Numbered from the stretch's first letter, positions 17,483 through 27,336 are shown. The stretch is 64,000 nt of DNA from an uncultured Alistipes sp. (GCA_910576555.1 CAJTIY010000001.1:62001-126000); one strand, 5' to 3'. A program made the numbers and translations. The notes: a model not told the origin generated them from the sequence alone.

Positions 17483-19015
17483 TCACATGTTTTCGAATAA
17501 AACCCGTCCCGCCGCAAGATCGGCTGTGATGCGGTAAAGTCCCGACTCGCAGCCCATCAGCAGCGGATAGAACTGGTCGCTGCCCTGCACGAGCCCCCAG
17601 CCGCGGTATCCGTCGTCGAACGAGCCCGCCGCACCGTATTCGGACGACCACTCCGTATTGGAGACGGCGAACTTGAAGCCGTTGCCCTTCGGGTCGTCGG
17701 CATTGGCCTCGCCGACCTCGATCGATACGCCCTCGGCGACGAATATGCCGTCCGACGTGCGGTTCATCGGAATGAATTTTCCGAGTTCCCATCCGGCAAG
17801 GGTCGCCGGGCCGAAGAGAAACAGCTCGGTAGGATAGGAGGGCGTCGCACCCCTCGGAACGAGTTTTACGCTTCCAGCCGCGAGATCGACCGTAATGTCG
17901 TATTCGTCGTCGGCGAGTACCTGTTCCGCCGGTACGAAGCGTATATCGCCATCGCCGTCGCTCTTGCGTTTCAGCGTCCAGTAGTCGGCGGCCGATTCGT
18001 CGCGGATGAATTCGGTCCAGTCGTGGAAAAAGAATTTGAAACTGCTGTTGGCCTTGAGTCGAACGGCGGATATGCCGTACACCTGCTCCGCAGTCCGCAC
18101 GAGTGCGTTTCCTTCGACCATGTCCCAGCCGTACTCCATGTTGTCGCCGAGGATGTAAAGTACGGCATCGGGGTCGAATTCCTCCACGTCGCCCGTCTTG
18201 TCGAGCCGGAGCCGCATCGCGGCGAGATCGACGACTACCGTATATATTCCGCTCGTATATCCGTGCGAAAGCGGATAGAACTGCGAATCTCCGTCGTTTT
18301 CGCTCGCGAAGACGGCTATTTCTCCGAACGCCCCGTCGATCTTCTGACCGTAGAAGGGATAGCTGCCCTCCGGTTCGACATAGAATTTGAATCCTTTGTT
18401 GTCCTGCGGCTTCCCGAACTTCAGCACGACGTCTTCGGCTTTGTATGCGCGCTCGCCGTCGCGACGCAGCACCACGGCCTCGTCCCAGCCCTGCTCGCAG
18501 GCTCCGCCTTTCATGTAGAGCCCTTCGGGTAATACGATGGTCGCTTCGAAGGTCCGGACCGAGAACAGCACCTCGTTCGAGGTCTTGCCTTCGATGCGAT
18601 TGTCGGACGAACGGGCGTAGACGCATGCCTGCAGCTCGACGGTTCGGCCGCTACCTGCTTCGAAGTTCTCCTCGATAAGGCGGTTCAGCTCCCCGTGCGT
18701 AAATACAGCGGAGAGCCGGTCGGCCGCTTCGTACTTGGCTCCGGTGAAGAGCTCCTCACCGGCCAGACCGATATAAAGGTCGTATGCGATCTCCGCACTG
18801 CGGGTTACCGCGGAGGGTGTCCATTCGAAACGAAGGGCCTCCTCGTCGGGGGTCTCAGACTGAAGTTCCACACGCTCGGCCGATACGGTCAGGACAGGCG
18901 CCGTCAGATTGCCCCACTGCGAAGGTCGTTGCGGCTCGGTTTCGTCGGTGCCGCACGAAACGGCCGCGAGCGTCGTGCCGAGCAGGGTTACGGCGTATTT
19001 GCGTACATTTTTCAT
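17483..19015 (-). CDS. SusE/SusF-like surface glycan-binding lipoprotein
   Basis: 510 residues from the ATG at 19015 (MKNVRKYAVTLLGTT), ending its signal in LAAVSCGTDETEP: a lipoprotein Cys followed by an acidic stretch that in Bacteroidetes favours surface export. Residues about 20-160 form a SusE-type N-terminal domain with extended strands. After that come three repeats of roughly 110 residues, each opening LYxxG...GW and closing with a strand like YTVVVDLAAMRL, YDITVDLAAGSV or YRITADLAAGRV. This is the layout of the starch-binding modules of SusE/SusF. It lies divergent from the mannan operon and probably binds its glycan at the cell surface. No enzyme motif is visible. Confidence 0.8.
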   Translation of the reverse strand: MKNVRKYAVTLLGTTLAAVSCGTDETEPQRPSQWGNLTAPVLTVSAERVELQSETPDEEALRFEWTPSAVTRSAEIAYDLYIGLAGEELFTGAKYEAADRLSAVFTHGELNRLIEENFEAGSGRTVELQACVYARSSDNRIEGKTSNEVLFSVRTFEATIVLPEGLYMKGGACEQGWDEAVVLRRDGERAYKAEDVVLKFGKPQDNKGFKFYVEPEGSYPFYGQKIDGAFGEIAVFASENDGDSQFYPLSHGYTSGIYTVVVDLAAMRLRLDKTGDVEEFDPDAVLYILGDNMEYGWDMVEGNALVRTAEQVYGISAVRLKANSSFKFFFHDWTEFIRDESAADYWTLKRKSDGDGDIRFVPAEQVLADDEYDITVDLAAGSVKLVPRGATPSYPTELFLFGPATLAGWELGKFIPMNRTSDGIFVAEGVSIEVGEANADDPKGNGFKFAVSNTEWSSEYGAAGSFDDGYRGWGLVQGSDQFYPLLMGCESGLYRITADLAAGRVLFENM

Positions 19016-19318
19016 AATATGGAATTGGTTTGGGTGTTGGTGCTCGTTCGGGATCCGCCGCACGGAGCTCCGTTCCGACGGATTTTCTACGGTAAAGATA
19101 GGTTGTCCGAACGACATATGCGCGGGAATCGACATTGCGTACGAACAATTGATCGAATCGTATCATATGCTCCGTTCGTGAGCTTCCGGAGGAAGATGCC
19201 CTGCCCGTTCCGGGGGTGCGGCCGGCCTCTTTCGTTCGCTCCGGACCGATCGGAATGATGTTAAAATAATGCCGTCTCATCCAATCGTGATACTATTCCG
19301 TCATTATCGACTATCGGC

Positions 19319-19350
19319 ATTGCAGAATAGATTTCCGGCTTCTACCTTTA
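19319..19350 (+). promoter_or_regulatory. candidate promoter of the mannan operon
   Basis: ATTG (19319-19322), 20 bp, TACCTTTA (19343-19350), the latter 7 of 8 to TAnnTTTG. The leader would be about 65 nt. In the same 405-base divergent region a TATCTTTA on the minus strand (19093-19100) may serve the SusE/F-like gene. I see no other gene between 19016 and 19420. Confidence 0.4.
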
Positions 19351-19420
19351 CGCAACGGGACGGGTTCGAGGGGGTGTTCTTTGCTCCGTCTTCGGACCGC
19401 TCGGAAACATGATTCCTATT

Positions 19421-21433
19421 ATGAAAGAAATCTTCCTTCTAATCCTTTTGTCGCTCTCGGCCGGACTGCGTGCCGAAGCCCGGGAACGGGCGCATCGCCT
19501 TCCGTCGCCCGACGGAAGGATCGTCATGACGCTGATCGTCGGAGAAAACATGAGCTACGTCATGGATGTCGACGGCGAACGTGTCATCGAGCCCACGCCT
19601 GTCGCCATGAAACTCGAAGACGGGCGCATATGGGGCGGAGCCGCCGTTCCCGCGCGTATCCGGCGCGGACGCATCGACACGACGTTCTGCATGCCGCTGC
19701 ATATCGCGAACCGGGTCGAGGACCGCTGCAATTTCCTGCGCGCCGAATTCCGCGAGGGGTTCGCGCTGGAGATGCGCGCGTACGACGACGGCGCAGCGTT
19801 CCGCTTCGTCTCGACCGACGACGCCCCGTTGCGCATACTCGGCGAAGATACCGGTGCCCGCTTTCCGGGCGACTGGCTGTGTCGGGTTCCGTACGTGCGC
19901 GATTGCGACGGCGAGGAGATCGTGCCTTTCGGCAAACAGTTCAAGACCTCGTTCGAAAATCTCTACAGCGTGGTCCGTCTCTCGGAACTCGATCCTTCGC
20001 GTCTGGCGTTTCTGCCGCTGACGGTCGAGACCGACCGCGGCGTGCAGCTTTGTTTCCTCGAGTCCGATCTTCAGGCCTACCCGGGCGCCTATCTGCACAA
20101 TCCCGACGGAGGCAGGGCGCTGTGCGGTGTTTTCGCGCCCTATCCGGCTCGTACGCACGACGGCGGACACGACGGACTCCAAAGCGTGGTCGATGTCTAT
20201 TCGCAGCATATCGCCGAGGCAGGTCCGCGGGCATCGTTTCCGTGGCGGGCCGTGCTCGTCGCACGCGAAGACCGCGAACTGCTCCGCAACGACATGGTCG
20301 TGCGTCTGGCCGAGCCGTCGCGTATCGACGATACGTCGTGGATCCGTCCCGGTCTCGCGGCATGGGAGTGGTGGAACGACTGGGGGCTCTGCGGCGTCGA
20401 TTTCCATGCGGGTATCAATACCGCGACCTATGAACATTACGTCGACTTCGCCGCCCGCAACGGCATCGCCTACGTGGTGATCGACGACGGCTGGTCGAAG
20501 GATAAGACCGATCTGCTGCAAGGGGCCTGCGACGCACTCGATCTGGAACATGTGGTGCGTTACGCGGCCGGGCGCGGCGTGGGAATCATCCTGTGGGCGG
20601 GTTATCGGGCTTTCGACCGCGACATGGAGGAGGTCTGCCGCCGCTACTCCGAACTGGGCGTCCGGGGGTTCAAGGTCGATTTCATGGACCGCGACGATCA
20701 GCTCATCGCCGAATTCCTCTATCGGGGCGCCGCCACGGCCGCTGCCCATCGGCTGCTGCTCGACTACCACGGAGTCTACAAACCCGCCGGGCTGCAGCGG
20801 ACGTGGCCCAACGTGGTCAACTTCGAAGGCGTACACGGTCTGGAACAGATGAAATGGTCGACCGAGGAGGTCGATCAGATCACCTACGACGTGACCATGC
20901 CCTTCATCCGCATGGCGGCCGGACCGGTCGACTATACGCCGGGAGCGATGGACAATGCCGCTGCCGGCCACTTCGTACCGCGGCGCGAGGAGCCGATGAG
21001 TCAGGGCACGCGGTGCCGCCAGATAGCCGAGTACGTGGTTTTCTTCGCGCCGCTGGCGATGCTGTGCGACTCTCCCTCGAAGTACGACCGCGAGCAGGAG
21101 TGCACCTCGTTCATCTGCTCGGTGCCGACCGTCTGGGATGAAACCGTGGCGCTCGACGGCCGCATCGGCGAATACGTCGTCGTGGCCCGCCGCTCGGGCG
21201 ACGTATGGTACGTAGGCGGTCTTACGGGGCACACCGGTCGTTCGGTGACCGTGGATCTCGGATTCCTCGGCGAAGGCGATTTCCGGATCGAGACGTTCGT
21301 CGACGGAGTCAATGCGGACAAATACGGCCGCGATTACCGGCGCGAGGTCCGCATGCTCGGCAACGAGCGTTCGCTGACGGTCCGCATGGCTCCCGGAGGC
21401 GGATTCGCTGCGCGTATCGAACCGGCGAAATAG
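19421..21433 (+). CDS. GH97 glycosidase, retaining alpha-galactosidase type
   Basis: Exported glycoside hydrolase of about 670 residues. I prefer the ATG at 19421 (signal peptide MKEIFLLILLSLSAGLRAEA); an ATG 4 codons earlier is possible. The N-terminal beta-sandwich (RLPSPDGRIVMTL) leads into a TIM barrel (GLAAWEWWNDWG, YVVIDDGWSKD, GVGIILWAGYRAF). The segment GFKVDFMDRDDQ carries an Asp (about residue 420) at the place where retaining GH97 alpha-galactosidases have their nucleophile and inverting SusB-type enzymes do not. NFEGVHGLEQMKW follows and probably holds the acid/base Glu. In this locus it would remove alpha-1,6-galactose from galactomannan in the periplasm. Confidence 0.88.
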   Translation: MKEIFLLILLSLSAGLRAEARERAHRLPSPDGRIVMTLIVGENMSYVMDVDGERVIEPTPVAMKLEDGRIWGGAAVPARIRRGRIDTTFCMPLHIANRVEDRCNFLRAEFREGFALEMRAYDDGAAFRFVSTDDAPLRILGEDTGARFPGDWLCRVPYVRDCDGEEIVPFGKQFKTSFENLYSVVRLSELDPSRLAFLPLTVETDRGVQLCFLESDLQAYPGAYLHNPDGGRALCGVFAPYPARTHDGGHDGLQSVVDVYSQHIAEAGPRASFPWRAVLVAREDRELLRNDMVVRLAEPSRIDDTSWIRPGLAAWEWWNDWGLCGVDFHAGINTATYEHYVDFAARNGIAYVVIDDGWSKDKTDLLQGACDALDLEHVVRYAAGRGVGIILWAGYRAFDRDMEEVCRRYSELGVRGFKVDFMDRDDQLIAEFLYRGAATAAAHRLLLDYHGVYKPAGLQRTWPNVVNFEGVHGLEQMKWSTEEVDQITYDVTMPFIRMAAGPVDYTPGAMDNAAAGHFVPRREEPMSQGTRCRQIAEYVVFFAPLAMLCDSPSKYDREQECTSFICSVPTVWDETVALDGRIGEYVVVARRSGDVWYVGGLTGHTGRSVTVDLGFLGEGDFRIETFVDGVNADKYGRDYRREVRMLGNERSLTVRMAPGGGFAARIEPAK

Positions 21434-21464
21434 AAATTACGCATCATTCACACCGTTTCAATCC

Positions 21465-22649
21465 ATGACAGATTTCGAAAACAGACTCGCGCTCCTGCAG
21501 TCGGAACACGACCGACTGCTCGTCCGGAAAAACCGGCCGGCGGAATCCAACGGCGTATGGACGCGGTATCGCGATCCCATACTTACGGCGGGGCACACGC
21601 CCCTGTTCTGGCGTTACGATCTCAATCCGGAGACGAATCCCCATCTGCTCGAACGTTTCGGCATAAACGGCACGTTCAATGCCGGCGCCATAAAGTACGA
21701 CGGCCGCTATCTGCTCGTCGTCCGCGTCGAGGGCAACGACCGCAAATCGTTTTTCGCCGTGGCCGAAAGCGAAACCGGGATCGACGGATTCCGCTTCCGG
21801 TCGAGACCGATAGCCATTCCGTGTCTCGATGCCGCCGAGACGAACTTCTACGACATGCGTCTGACGGCTCACGAAGACGGTTGGATCTACGGAATCTTCT
21901 GCGTCGAGCGGCACGATCCGGCCGCCGGACCCGGCGATCTTTCATCGGCCGTAGCCACGGCGGGCCTCGTCCGTACGCACGATTTCGCTACATGGGAGCG
22001 CCTGCCCGACATCGTCTCGGCGACGCAGCAGCGCAACGTCGTGCTGCATCCCGAGTTCGTCGACGGACGGTATGCCCTCTATACCCGCCCGCAGACGGGG
22101 TTCATCGACGCCGGCGAATTGGGCGGAGGCATCGGCTGGGCATTGGTCGACGATATCGGTCGGGCCGAAATCCGTGACGAGCGGATCATCGACGCACGGT
22201 GCTACCACACCGTGAAGGAGGTGAAGAACGGCGAAGGGCCGCATCCGCTCCGCACGCCGCACGGCTGGCTGCATCTGGCCCACGGCGTGCGCGCCTGCGC
22301 CGCAGGACTCCGGTACGTGCTCTACATGTACATGACGGCGCTCGACGATCCGTCCCGGATCATCGCATCGCCTGCGGGTTACACGCTGGCGCCCGAGGGA
22401 GACGAAAGGGTGGGGGATGTTTCGAACGTGCTTTTTTCCAACGGATGGATCGCCGATGACGACGGCCGCGTGCTGCTCTACTACGCATCGAGCGACACGC
22501 GCATGCACGTCGCCGAATCGACTCTCGACCGGCTCGTCGACTATTGTCTCCGTACGCCGCAGGACGGCCTGACAACCCATACGTCGGTCGAACGGCTCAA
22601 TGCGCTTATCGACAGCAACCGGAATTATCGTAAAACGGAGCTTCGATGA
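21465..22649 (+). CDS. 4-O-beta-D-mannosyl-D-glucose phosphorylase (GH130)
   Basis: Cytoplasmic inverting phosphorylase that splits mannosyl-glucose with phosphate into mannose-1-phosphate and glucose. It has 394 residues, the size of the characterised Bacteroides enzyme. GH130 hallmarks: GINGTFNAGAIKYDGRYLLVVRVEG, the proton-donor Asp in NFYDMRL (Asp130), QQRNVVLHPEF, and YHTVKEVKNGEGPHPLRTPHGWL with phosphate-binding residues. No signal peptide. It sits directly before the transporter (ATGA overlap) and two genes before the epimerase that makes its substrate. Confidence 0.92.
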   Translation: MTDFENRLALLQSEHDRLLVRKNRPAESNGVWTRYRDPILTAGHTPLFWRYDLNPETNPHLLERFGINGTFNAGAIKYDGRYLLVVRVEGNDRKSFFAVAESETGIDGFRFRSRPIAIPCLDAAETNFYDMRLTAHEDGWIYGIFCVERHDPAAGPGDLSSAVATAGLVRTHDFATWERLPDIVSATQQRNVVLHPEFVDGRYALYTRPQTGFIDAGELGGGIGWALVDDIGRAEIRDERIIDARCYHTVKEVKNGEGPHPLRTPHGWLHLAHGVRACAAGLRYVLYMYMTALDDPSRIIASPAGYTLAPEGDERVGDVSNVLFSNGWIADDDGRVLLYYASSDTRMHVAESTLDRLVDYCLRTPQDGLTTHTSVERLNALIDSNRNYRKTELR

Positions 22650-24082
22650 ACGACCGGGTAACGCTTCGCGAAAAGATAGGCTACGGCTTCGGGGACATGG
22701 CTTCGAGCATGTTCTGGAAGATCTTCGGCATGTATCTGTTGTTTTTCTACACGAAAATCTTCGGACTGGCGCCTGCGGCAGCCGGCACGATGTTCCTGCT
22801 CACGCGCATCTGGGATTCGCTCAACGACCCGATTATGGGCCTTGTCGCCGACCGTACGCGCGACCGTCGCGGATGCTATCGTCCGTGGATTTTGCGGGGT
22901 GCCGTGCCGTTCGCCGTGCTCGGAACACTCACGTTCACCGTACCCGATTTCGGTCCCGCGGGCAAGCTGATATGGGCCTATGCGACCTATACGGCGATGA
23001 TGATGGTCTATACGGTGGTCAACGTTCCCTATGCCTCTTTGCTCGGGGTCATGACCGCCGATACTCGCGAGCGCAACGTCCTTTCGTCCTACCGCATGTT
23101 TTTCGCCTATGCGGGCAGTCTGGCGACCTTTATGATCCTGCAGCCGCTCATTGATCTTTTCGCGGGATGGCTGGGCGACGGCAGCCGTATCTCGGCGGGC
23201 GATGTCTCCGGTAGCGAAGTCGTCATGCCGGCGTTGCCTGCGGCTTGGACCTGTGCCGTGGCCGTCATCGGTCTCGTCTGCGCCGTGTTGTTCGTGTTCT
23301 GTTACCGCTTGACCCGCGAGCGGATCCGCCCTGCGGCATCCGATTCGGCGGCGACGGCAGGGCAGGATCTGCGCCGGCTGTTGCGGAACGCCCCGTGGTG
23401 GATCCTTTTCGCGGCGGGCGTCGCAGTCCTGCTTTTCAACTCGATCCGAGACGGCGTCGCGATCTTCTATTTTTCGGACTACGTGCGCAGCGAATACAGG
23501 TTGCCTGGCGCAGGATGGACGCTCGCGACGCTTTATCTGCTGCTCGGGCAGATCGGCAACATGGCGGGCGTGGTTCTTGCTGTTCCGCTCTCCGCGAGAC
23601 TCGGTAAGAAGGGGGCATTCGTTGCCGCGATGAGTTGCGCCGCCTTATTGAGCACGCTGTTTTTCGGCCTGTCGCCCGATGACACGCCTCGTTTGTTCGT
23701 TCTGCAGTTCGCCGTGAGCGTCGCGGCCGGGGTCGTGCTTCCGCTGCTGTGGAGCATGTATGCCGACATCGCCGACTACGAGGAGTTTCGGAGCGGCCGC
23801 CGTCCGACGGGACTCATCCTCTCGTCCTCGTCCATGTCGCAGAAGATCGGCTGGGCCGTCGGCGGTGCGGTCACAGGATGGCTGCTCGGAGCATTCGGTT
23901 ACGAATCCTCGGCGACCGTACAGAGCGACGAGGCGCTCGAGGGCCTTCGGTCGATGATGAGCTGGCTGCCCGCTGCGGCCTGCCTGCTGGCCGTCGCAGC
24001 GGCAGCGTTCTATCCGCTCGGCGAAGAACGCATGAAAACCGTGTCGGAAGCGCTCGCCGACCGACGCAACATACACGCATGA
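22646..24082 (+). CDS. GPH-family sugar:cation symporter
   Basis: Inner-membrane permease of 478 residues with about 12 hydrophobic segments, of the glycoside-pentoside-hexuronide (melibiose carrier) type in the MFS superfamily. Signatures: GYGFGDMASSMFWKI at the N-terminus, LTRIWDSLNDPIMGLVADRT in the loop after helix 2, RPWIL, and the central NVPYASLLGVMT. It overlaps GH130 and the epimerase by ATGA junctions on both sides. The expected cargo is mannobiose or a similar disaccharide, by analogy with the Bacteroides fragilis mannan cluster; the sequence alone does not prove this. Confidence 0.9.
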   Translation: MNDRVTLREKIGYGFGDMASSMFWKIFGMYLLFFYTKIFGLAPAAAGTMFLLTRIWDSLNDPIMGLVADRTRDRRGCYRPWILRGAVPFAVLGTLTFTVPDFGPAGKLIWAYATYTAMMMVYTVVNVPYASLLGVMTADTRERNVLSSYRMFFAYAGSLATFMILQPLIDLFAGWLGDGSRISAGDVSGSEVVMPALPAAWTCAVAVIGLVCAVLFVFCYRLTRERIRPAASDSAATAGQDLRRLLRNAPWWILFAAGVAVLLFNSIRDGVAIFYFSDYVRSEYRLPGAGWTLATLYLLLGQIGNMAGVVLAVPLSARLGKKGAFVAAMSCAALLSTLFFGLSPDDTPRLFVLQFAVSVAAGVVLPLLWSMYADIADYEEFRSGRRPTGLILSSSSMSQKIGWAVGGAVTGWLLGAFGYESSATVQSDEALEGLRSMMSWLPAAACLLAVAAAAFYPLGEERMKTVSEALADRRNIHA

Positions 24083-25299
24083 ATACGATGAACGAGACAC
24101 TCGCCAGCTGGCGTCGGGAGCTTTCCGACGAACTGACCGAACGGATCCTTCCGTTCTGGGGCGCTCTGCTCGACTGGCGGTCCGGAGGCATTTCGTTCCC
24201 CGGTCGTGTGGACGGATACGGCCGGCCGCACCATGATGCCGGTGTCGGGGCCGTCCTCGCGGCACGCATGCTATGGTTCTTCTCGGCCGCATATCGAACG
24301 ACGCGACGCGAGGAGGCCCTGACCGCCGCACGGCGGATGCGGCGCTATGTCGGCACGTATCTGATCGACCGGCGGCACGGCGGCGTGTTCTGGGAGCTGG
24401 CGCCCGACGCCCGGCCGCGCGACTGCAGGAAACAGAGTTATGCGATCGGATTCGCGATCTACGGCCTTGCCGAGTATGCCCGGGCGACGGGCGACACCTC
24501 CGCCTCCGACGAGGCGACGGCGCTTTTCGAGACGCTCGAGTCCCACGCCTTCGACGCCGGGGCCGGCGGGTACGTCGAAGCGTTCGCACGCGACTGGCAA
24601 CCGCTGGACGACATGCGCTTGAGCCTTCGCGACATGAACGCCGTCTTCAGCATGAATACGCATCTGCACATACTGGAATCCTATGCCGAACTGTTGCGCG
24701 TCGCAGAGTCGGAACGGATCCGGCAGAGGGTCGTCGGGCTGCTGGAGATCTTCGCGGAGCGCATATACGATCGCCGCACCGGCCATCTGAACCTCTTTTT
24801 CGATGCGGCATGGCGGCCGCAGAGCGACACGGTCTCCTACGGACACGACATCGAGGCCTCGTGGCTCATCGACGATGCGGCTCGTGCGGCGGGCTGTTCC
24901 GGCCCCGAGACGAATAGGCTCGTCGGCGCGCTCGCCGCAGCCGCGGCCGAAGGGTTGCAGCCCGACGGAAGCATGGCCTACGAGTACGAACCCGCTGACG
25001 GTCGTACGGACGCCGACCGTCATTGGTGGGTGCAGGCCGAATCGGCCGTAGGGTGGCTGAACATGTACGAACGCACGGGCGACGCTTGCTTTTTCGAACG
25101 AAGCCGTCGGGCGTGGCGCTATATTTCGGAGCATCTGCTCGACCGCACCGCCGGCGAATGGTTCTGGAGCGTCCGGGCCGACGGATCGGTCAACCGCATC
25201 GACGACAAGGCGGGATTCTGGAAATGCCCCTATCACAACGGACGCATGTGCATGGAACTCATCCGGCGCATCGACCGCATAACATCATCGAAACCATGA
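24079..25299 (+). CDS. mannobiose/cellobiose 2-epimerase
   Basis: N-acylglucosamine-2-epimerase family (alpha6/alpha6 barrel), 406 residues. In this setting it converts mannobiose to mannosyl-glucose for the GH130 phosphorylase. Family landmarks: ILPFWGALLDWRSGGISFPG at the N-terminus, DMNAVFSMNTHLHILESYAEL, VSYGHDIEASWL, RHWWVQAESAVGWLNMY, and the C-terminal KAGFWKCPYHNGRMCMEL, which carry the catalytic His pair region. It starts inside the transporter stop (ATGA at 24079-24082) and ends inside the start of the AraC gene. No signal peptide, cytoplasmic. Confidence 0.92.
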   Translation: MNTMNETLASWRRELSDELTERILPFWGALLDWRSGGISFPGRVDGYGRPHHDAGVGAVLAARMLWFFSAAYRTTRREEALTAARRMRRYVGTYLIDRRHGGVFWELAPDARPRDCRKQSYAIGFAIYGLAEYARATGDTSASDEATALFETLESHAFDAGAGGYVEAFARDWQPLDDMRLSLRDMNAVFSMNTHLHILESYAELLRVAESERIRQRVVGLLEIFAERIYDRRTGHLNLFFDAAWRPQSDTVSYGHDIEASWLIDDAARAAGCSGPETNRLVGALAAAAAEGLQPDGSMAYEYEPADGRTDADRHWWVQAESAVGWLNMYERTGDACFFERSRRAWRYISEHLLDRTAGEWFWSVRADGSVNRIDDKAGFWKCPYHNGRMCMELIRRIDRITSSKP

Positions 25300-26189
25300 C
25301 GAACTGCAATACGCTCACCGAGGTCCCTCCCATATCGCCGCAAGACACGTTCGTCGTCTTCGAGCGGCGCAAGCGGAGTTTCAATTTCCCGATCCATGTC
25401 CACCGCGAATGCGAGCTCAACTACATAACGGGCGCGCGCGGCGCACGGCGCATCGTGGGCGACCACGTATCGGCCATCGGCGACCGGGAGATGGTGCTCA
25501 TCACGGGCAGCAACCTCGAGCACGCATGGATCGACGGAGAGATGGCACCCGATGCCGAGATCTACGAGGTGACCATACAGTTCGCGCAGGATCTCTTCTC
25601 CGGGCCGGGGCTGATCGACAAGATGCAGTTCGCATCGATCCGCAAAATGCTGCTGGATGCACGCCACGGCGTCGCTTTTTCCGAAAAAACGATCATGGCC
25701 TGCGAACCGATCGTGCAGGAGCTCGTCTCGGGATCCGGCAACTTCGAATCGGTGCTTCTGTTCCTGCAGCTGCTCAACCGGCTTTCGCACGACGGAGCCT
25801 ATACCGTGCTGTCGCATTCGCATTTCAGCAAGCACGAAGAGACCTACGACAGCCGGCGCATACGCACGGTGATGGATTTTCTGCACGAGAATTTCCGCCG
25901 GCCGATCCGTCTCGGCGAAATGGCCGCACTGGTCAGCATGAGCGAACCGTCGTTCAGCCGGTTCATCAAACGGCGTACGGGATCGAGTTTCGTCGATTGC
26001 CTGAACAGCATCCGAGTGAGCGCAGCGGCCCGGCTGCTGGTCGACAATCCGGCCGATACGATCTCCGAGATCGCCTATCGCTGCGGATTCAACAACCTGT
26101 CGAATTTCAACCGCATGTTCAAGAAATACAAGGGACACACGCCGCACGACTTCCGGGAATACTACTTCAAGAAAAAAATCATCATCTGA
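25296..26189 (+). CDS. AraC-family transcriptional regulator of the mannan locus
   Basis: 297 residues. The N-terminal cupin-like sensor has FPIHVHRECELNYITG and a following beta-rich part to about 160. The C-terminal 100 residues form the double helix-turn-helix of AraC proteins: IRLGEMAALVSMSEPSFSRF in the first, DTISEIAYRCGFNNLSNFNR in the second, ending KKYKGHTPHDFREYY. The ATG lies in the epimerase stop, so it is made as part of the operon it probably controls. This differs from the hybrid two-component or SusR regulators of most Bacteroides PULs. Confidence 0.92.
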   Translation: MTNCNTLTEVPPISPQDTFVVFERRKRSFNFPIHVHRECELNYITGARGARRIVGDHVSAIGDREMVLITGSNLEHAWIDGEMAPDAEIYEVTIQFAQDLFSGPGLIDKMQFASIRKMLLDARHGVAFSEKTIMACEPIVQELVSGSGNFESVLLFLQLLNRLSHDGAYTVLSHSHFSKHEETYDSRRIRTVMDFLHENFRRPIRLGEMAALVSMSEPSFSRFIKRRTGSSFVDCLNSIRVSAAARLLVDNPADTISEIAYRCGFNNLSNFNRMFKKYKGHTPHDFREYYFKKKIII

Positions 26190-26202
26190 CCCTCTGCGCT
26201 CC

Positions 26203-27315
26203 ATGAAGAAACTGCTTCTTTTTCTCTCCGTCGTCTCGCAGCTCGCGGGGTGTGCGGATACCTCGGAACCTCATCCCTGCGACCCGCTCGCCACGAAAGA
26301 GACTCGGGCGCTTTATGCCGCTTTGTTCCGCACGGCCCGCTGCGGAATCCTATTCGGACATCAGGACGACGCGCTGTACGGTCACGACTGGCGCTTCGAA
26401 CCGGGTCGCTCCGACGTGCGCGACTGCTGCGGCGATTATCCGGCCGTATTCGGCTGGGAACTCGGCGGGATGGAGCTCGGAGCGGAGCGCAGTATCGACG
26501 ACGTGCCGTTCGATCTGATCGCCCGCCGTTTGATCGAAGCCGCCGGGCGGGGTGCCGTGAATACGGTGAGCTGGCATCCGTCGAATCCCGAATCCGGAGA
26601 CTCGGCGTGGGATTGCCGCACGACGACGGCCGTGGCATCGATTCTTCCGGGCGGATGCAACCATGCGCAATACCGCATGTGGCTCGACCGACTTGCCATG
26701 TTCTTCGCATCGCTCCGTTCGGCCGACGGTGTCGCTGTGCCTGTTCTCTTCCGTCCGTTCCACGAATGCACCTCGACCGGATTCTGGTGGGGCGAGGCGC
26801 AATGCACGCCCGACGAATACCGGGCTCTGTGGCGATTTACGGTCGGTTATCTGCGCGATGCGAAGGGGCTGCACCACCTGCTCTGGGTCTATTCGCCCGA
26901 TCTGTTCCGCGATGCGGAGCACTACATGGAGCGCTATCCCGGCGACGGATGGGTCGACGTACTCGGACTCGACGCCTACCACCGACCCGGCGAATGGGAT
27001 TTCGCGGCGGGATGCGACCGCATGCTCTCCGTGCTGCAGCGCCTCGGCGAGGAGCACGGCAAACCCACGGCATTCACCGAAACGGGCCTCGAGGGCATCG
27101 GCATCGACACGTGGTGGACCGAATGCCTGCTGCCCGTCATCCGCGGCCGGTCGTTGAGCTACGTACTCGTCTGGCGCAATGCCCACGATCGTCCGACGCA
27201 CTTCTTCGGACCGTGGCGGGGACACTCCTCCGAATCCGATTTCCGCGTGTTCGTAACCAACGACAAGACCCGCATCATGCTCGAAAGCGACCTGCGGGAC
27301 ATCTACCGACCATAA
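26203..27315 (+). CDS. GH26 beta-mannanase lipoprotein, copy 1
   Basis: Retaining beta-1,4-mannan hydrolase. Signal peptide with lipobox LAGC at about residue 17, so it is anchored in the outer membrane. The catalytic barrel has VFGWELGG, NTVSWHPSNP, then the acid/base Glu188 in RPFHEC and the nucleophile Glu293 in FTETGLEGI, both in standard GH26 contexts, plus FWWGEAQ. 370 residues is a catalytic domain only, without a carbohydrate-binding module. It starts 13 bases behind araC and 21 bases before a paralogue. Confidence 0.93.
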   Translation: MKKLLLFLSVVSQLAGCADTSEPHPCDPLATKETRALYAALFRTARCGILFGHQDDALYGHDWRFEPGRSDVRDCCGDYPAVFGWELGGMELGAERSIDDVPFDLIARRLIEAAGRGAVNTVSWHPSNPESGDSAWDCRTTTAVASILPGGCNHAQYRMWLDRLAMFFASLRSADGVAVPVLFRPFHECTSTGFWWGEAQCTPDEYRALWRFTVGYLRDAKGLHHLLWVYSPDLFRDAEHYMERYPGDGWVDVLGLDAYHRPGEWDFAAGCDRMLSVLQRLGEEHGKPTAFTETGLEGIGIDTWWTECLLPVIRGRSLSYVLVWRNAHDRPTHFFGPWRGHSSESDFRVFVTNDKTRIMLESDLRDIYRP

Positions 27316-27336
27316 ATTCCCAAATGTTCGAAAACC

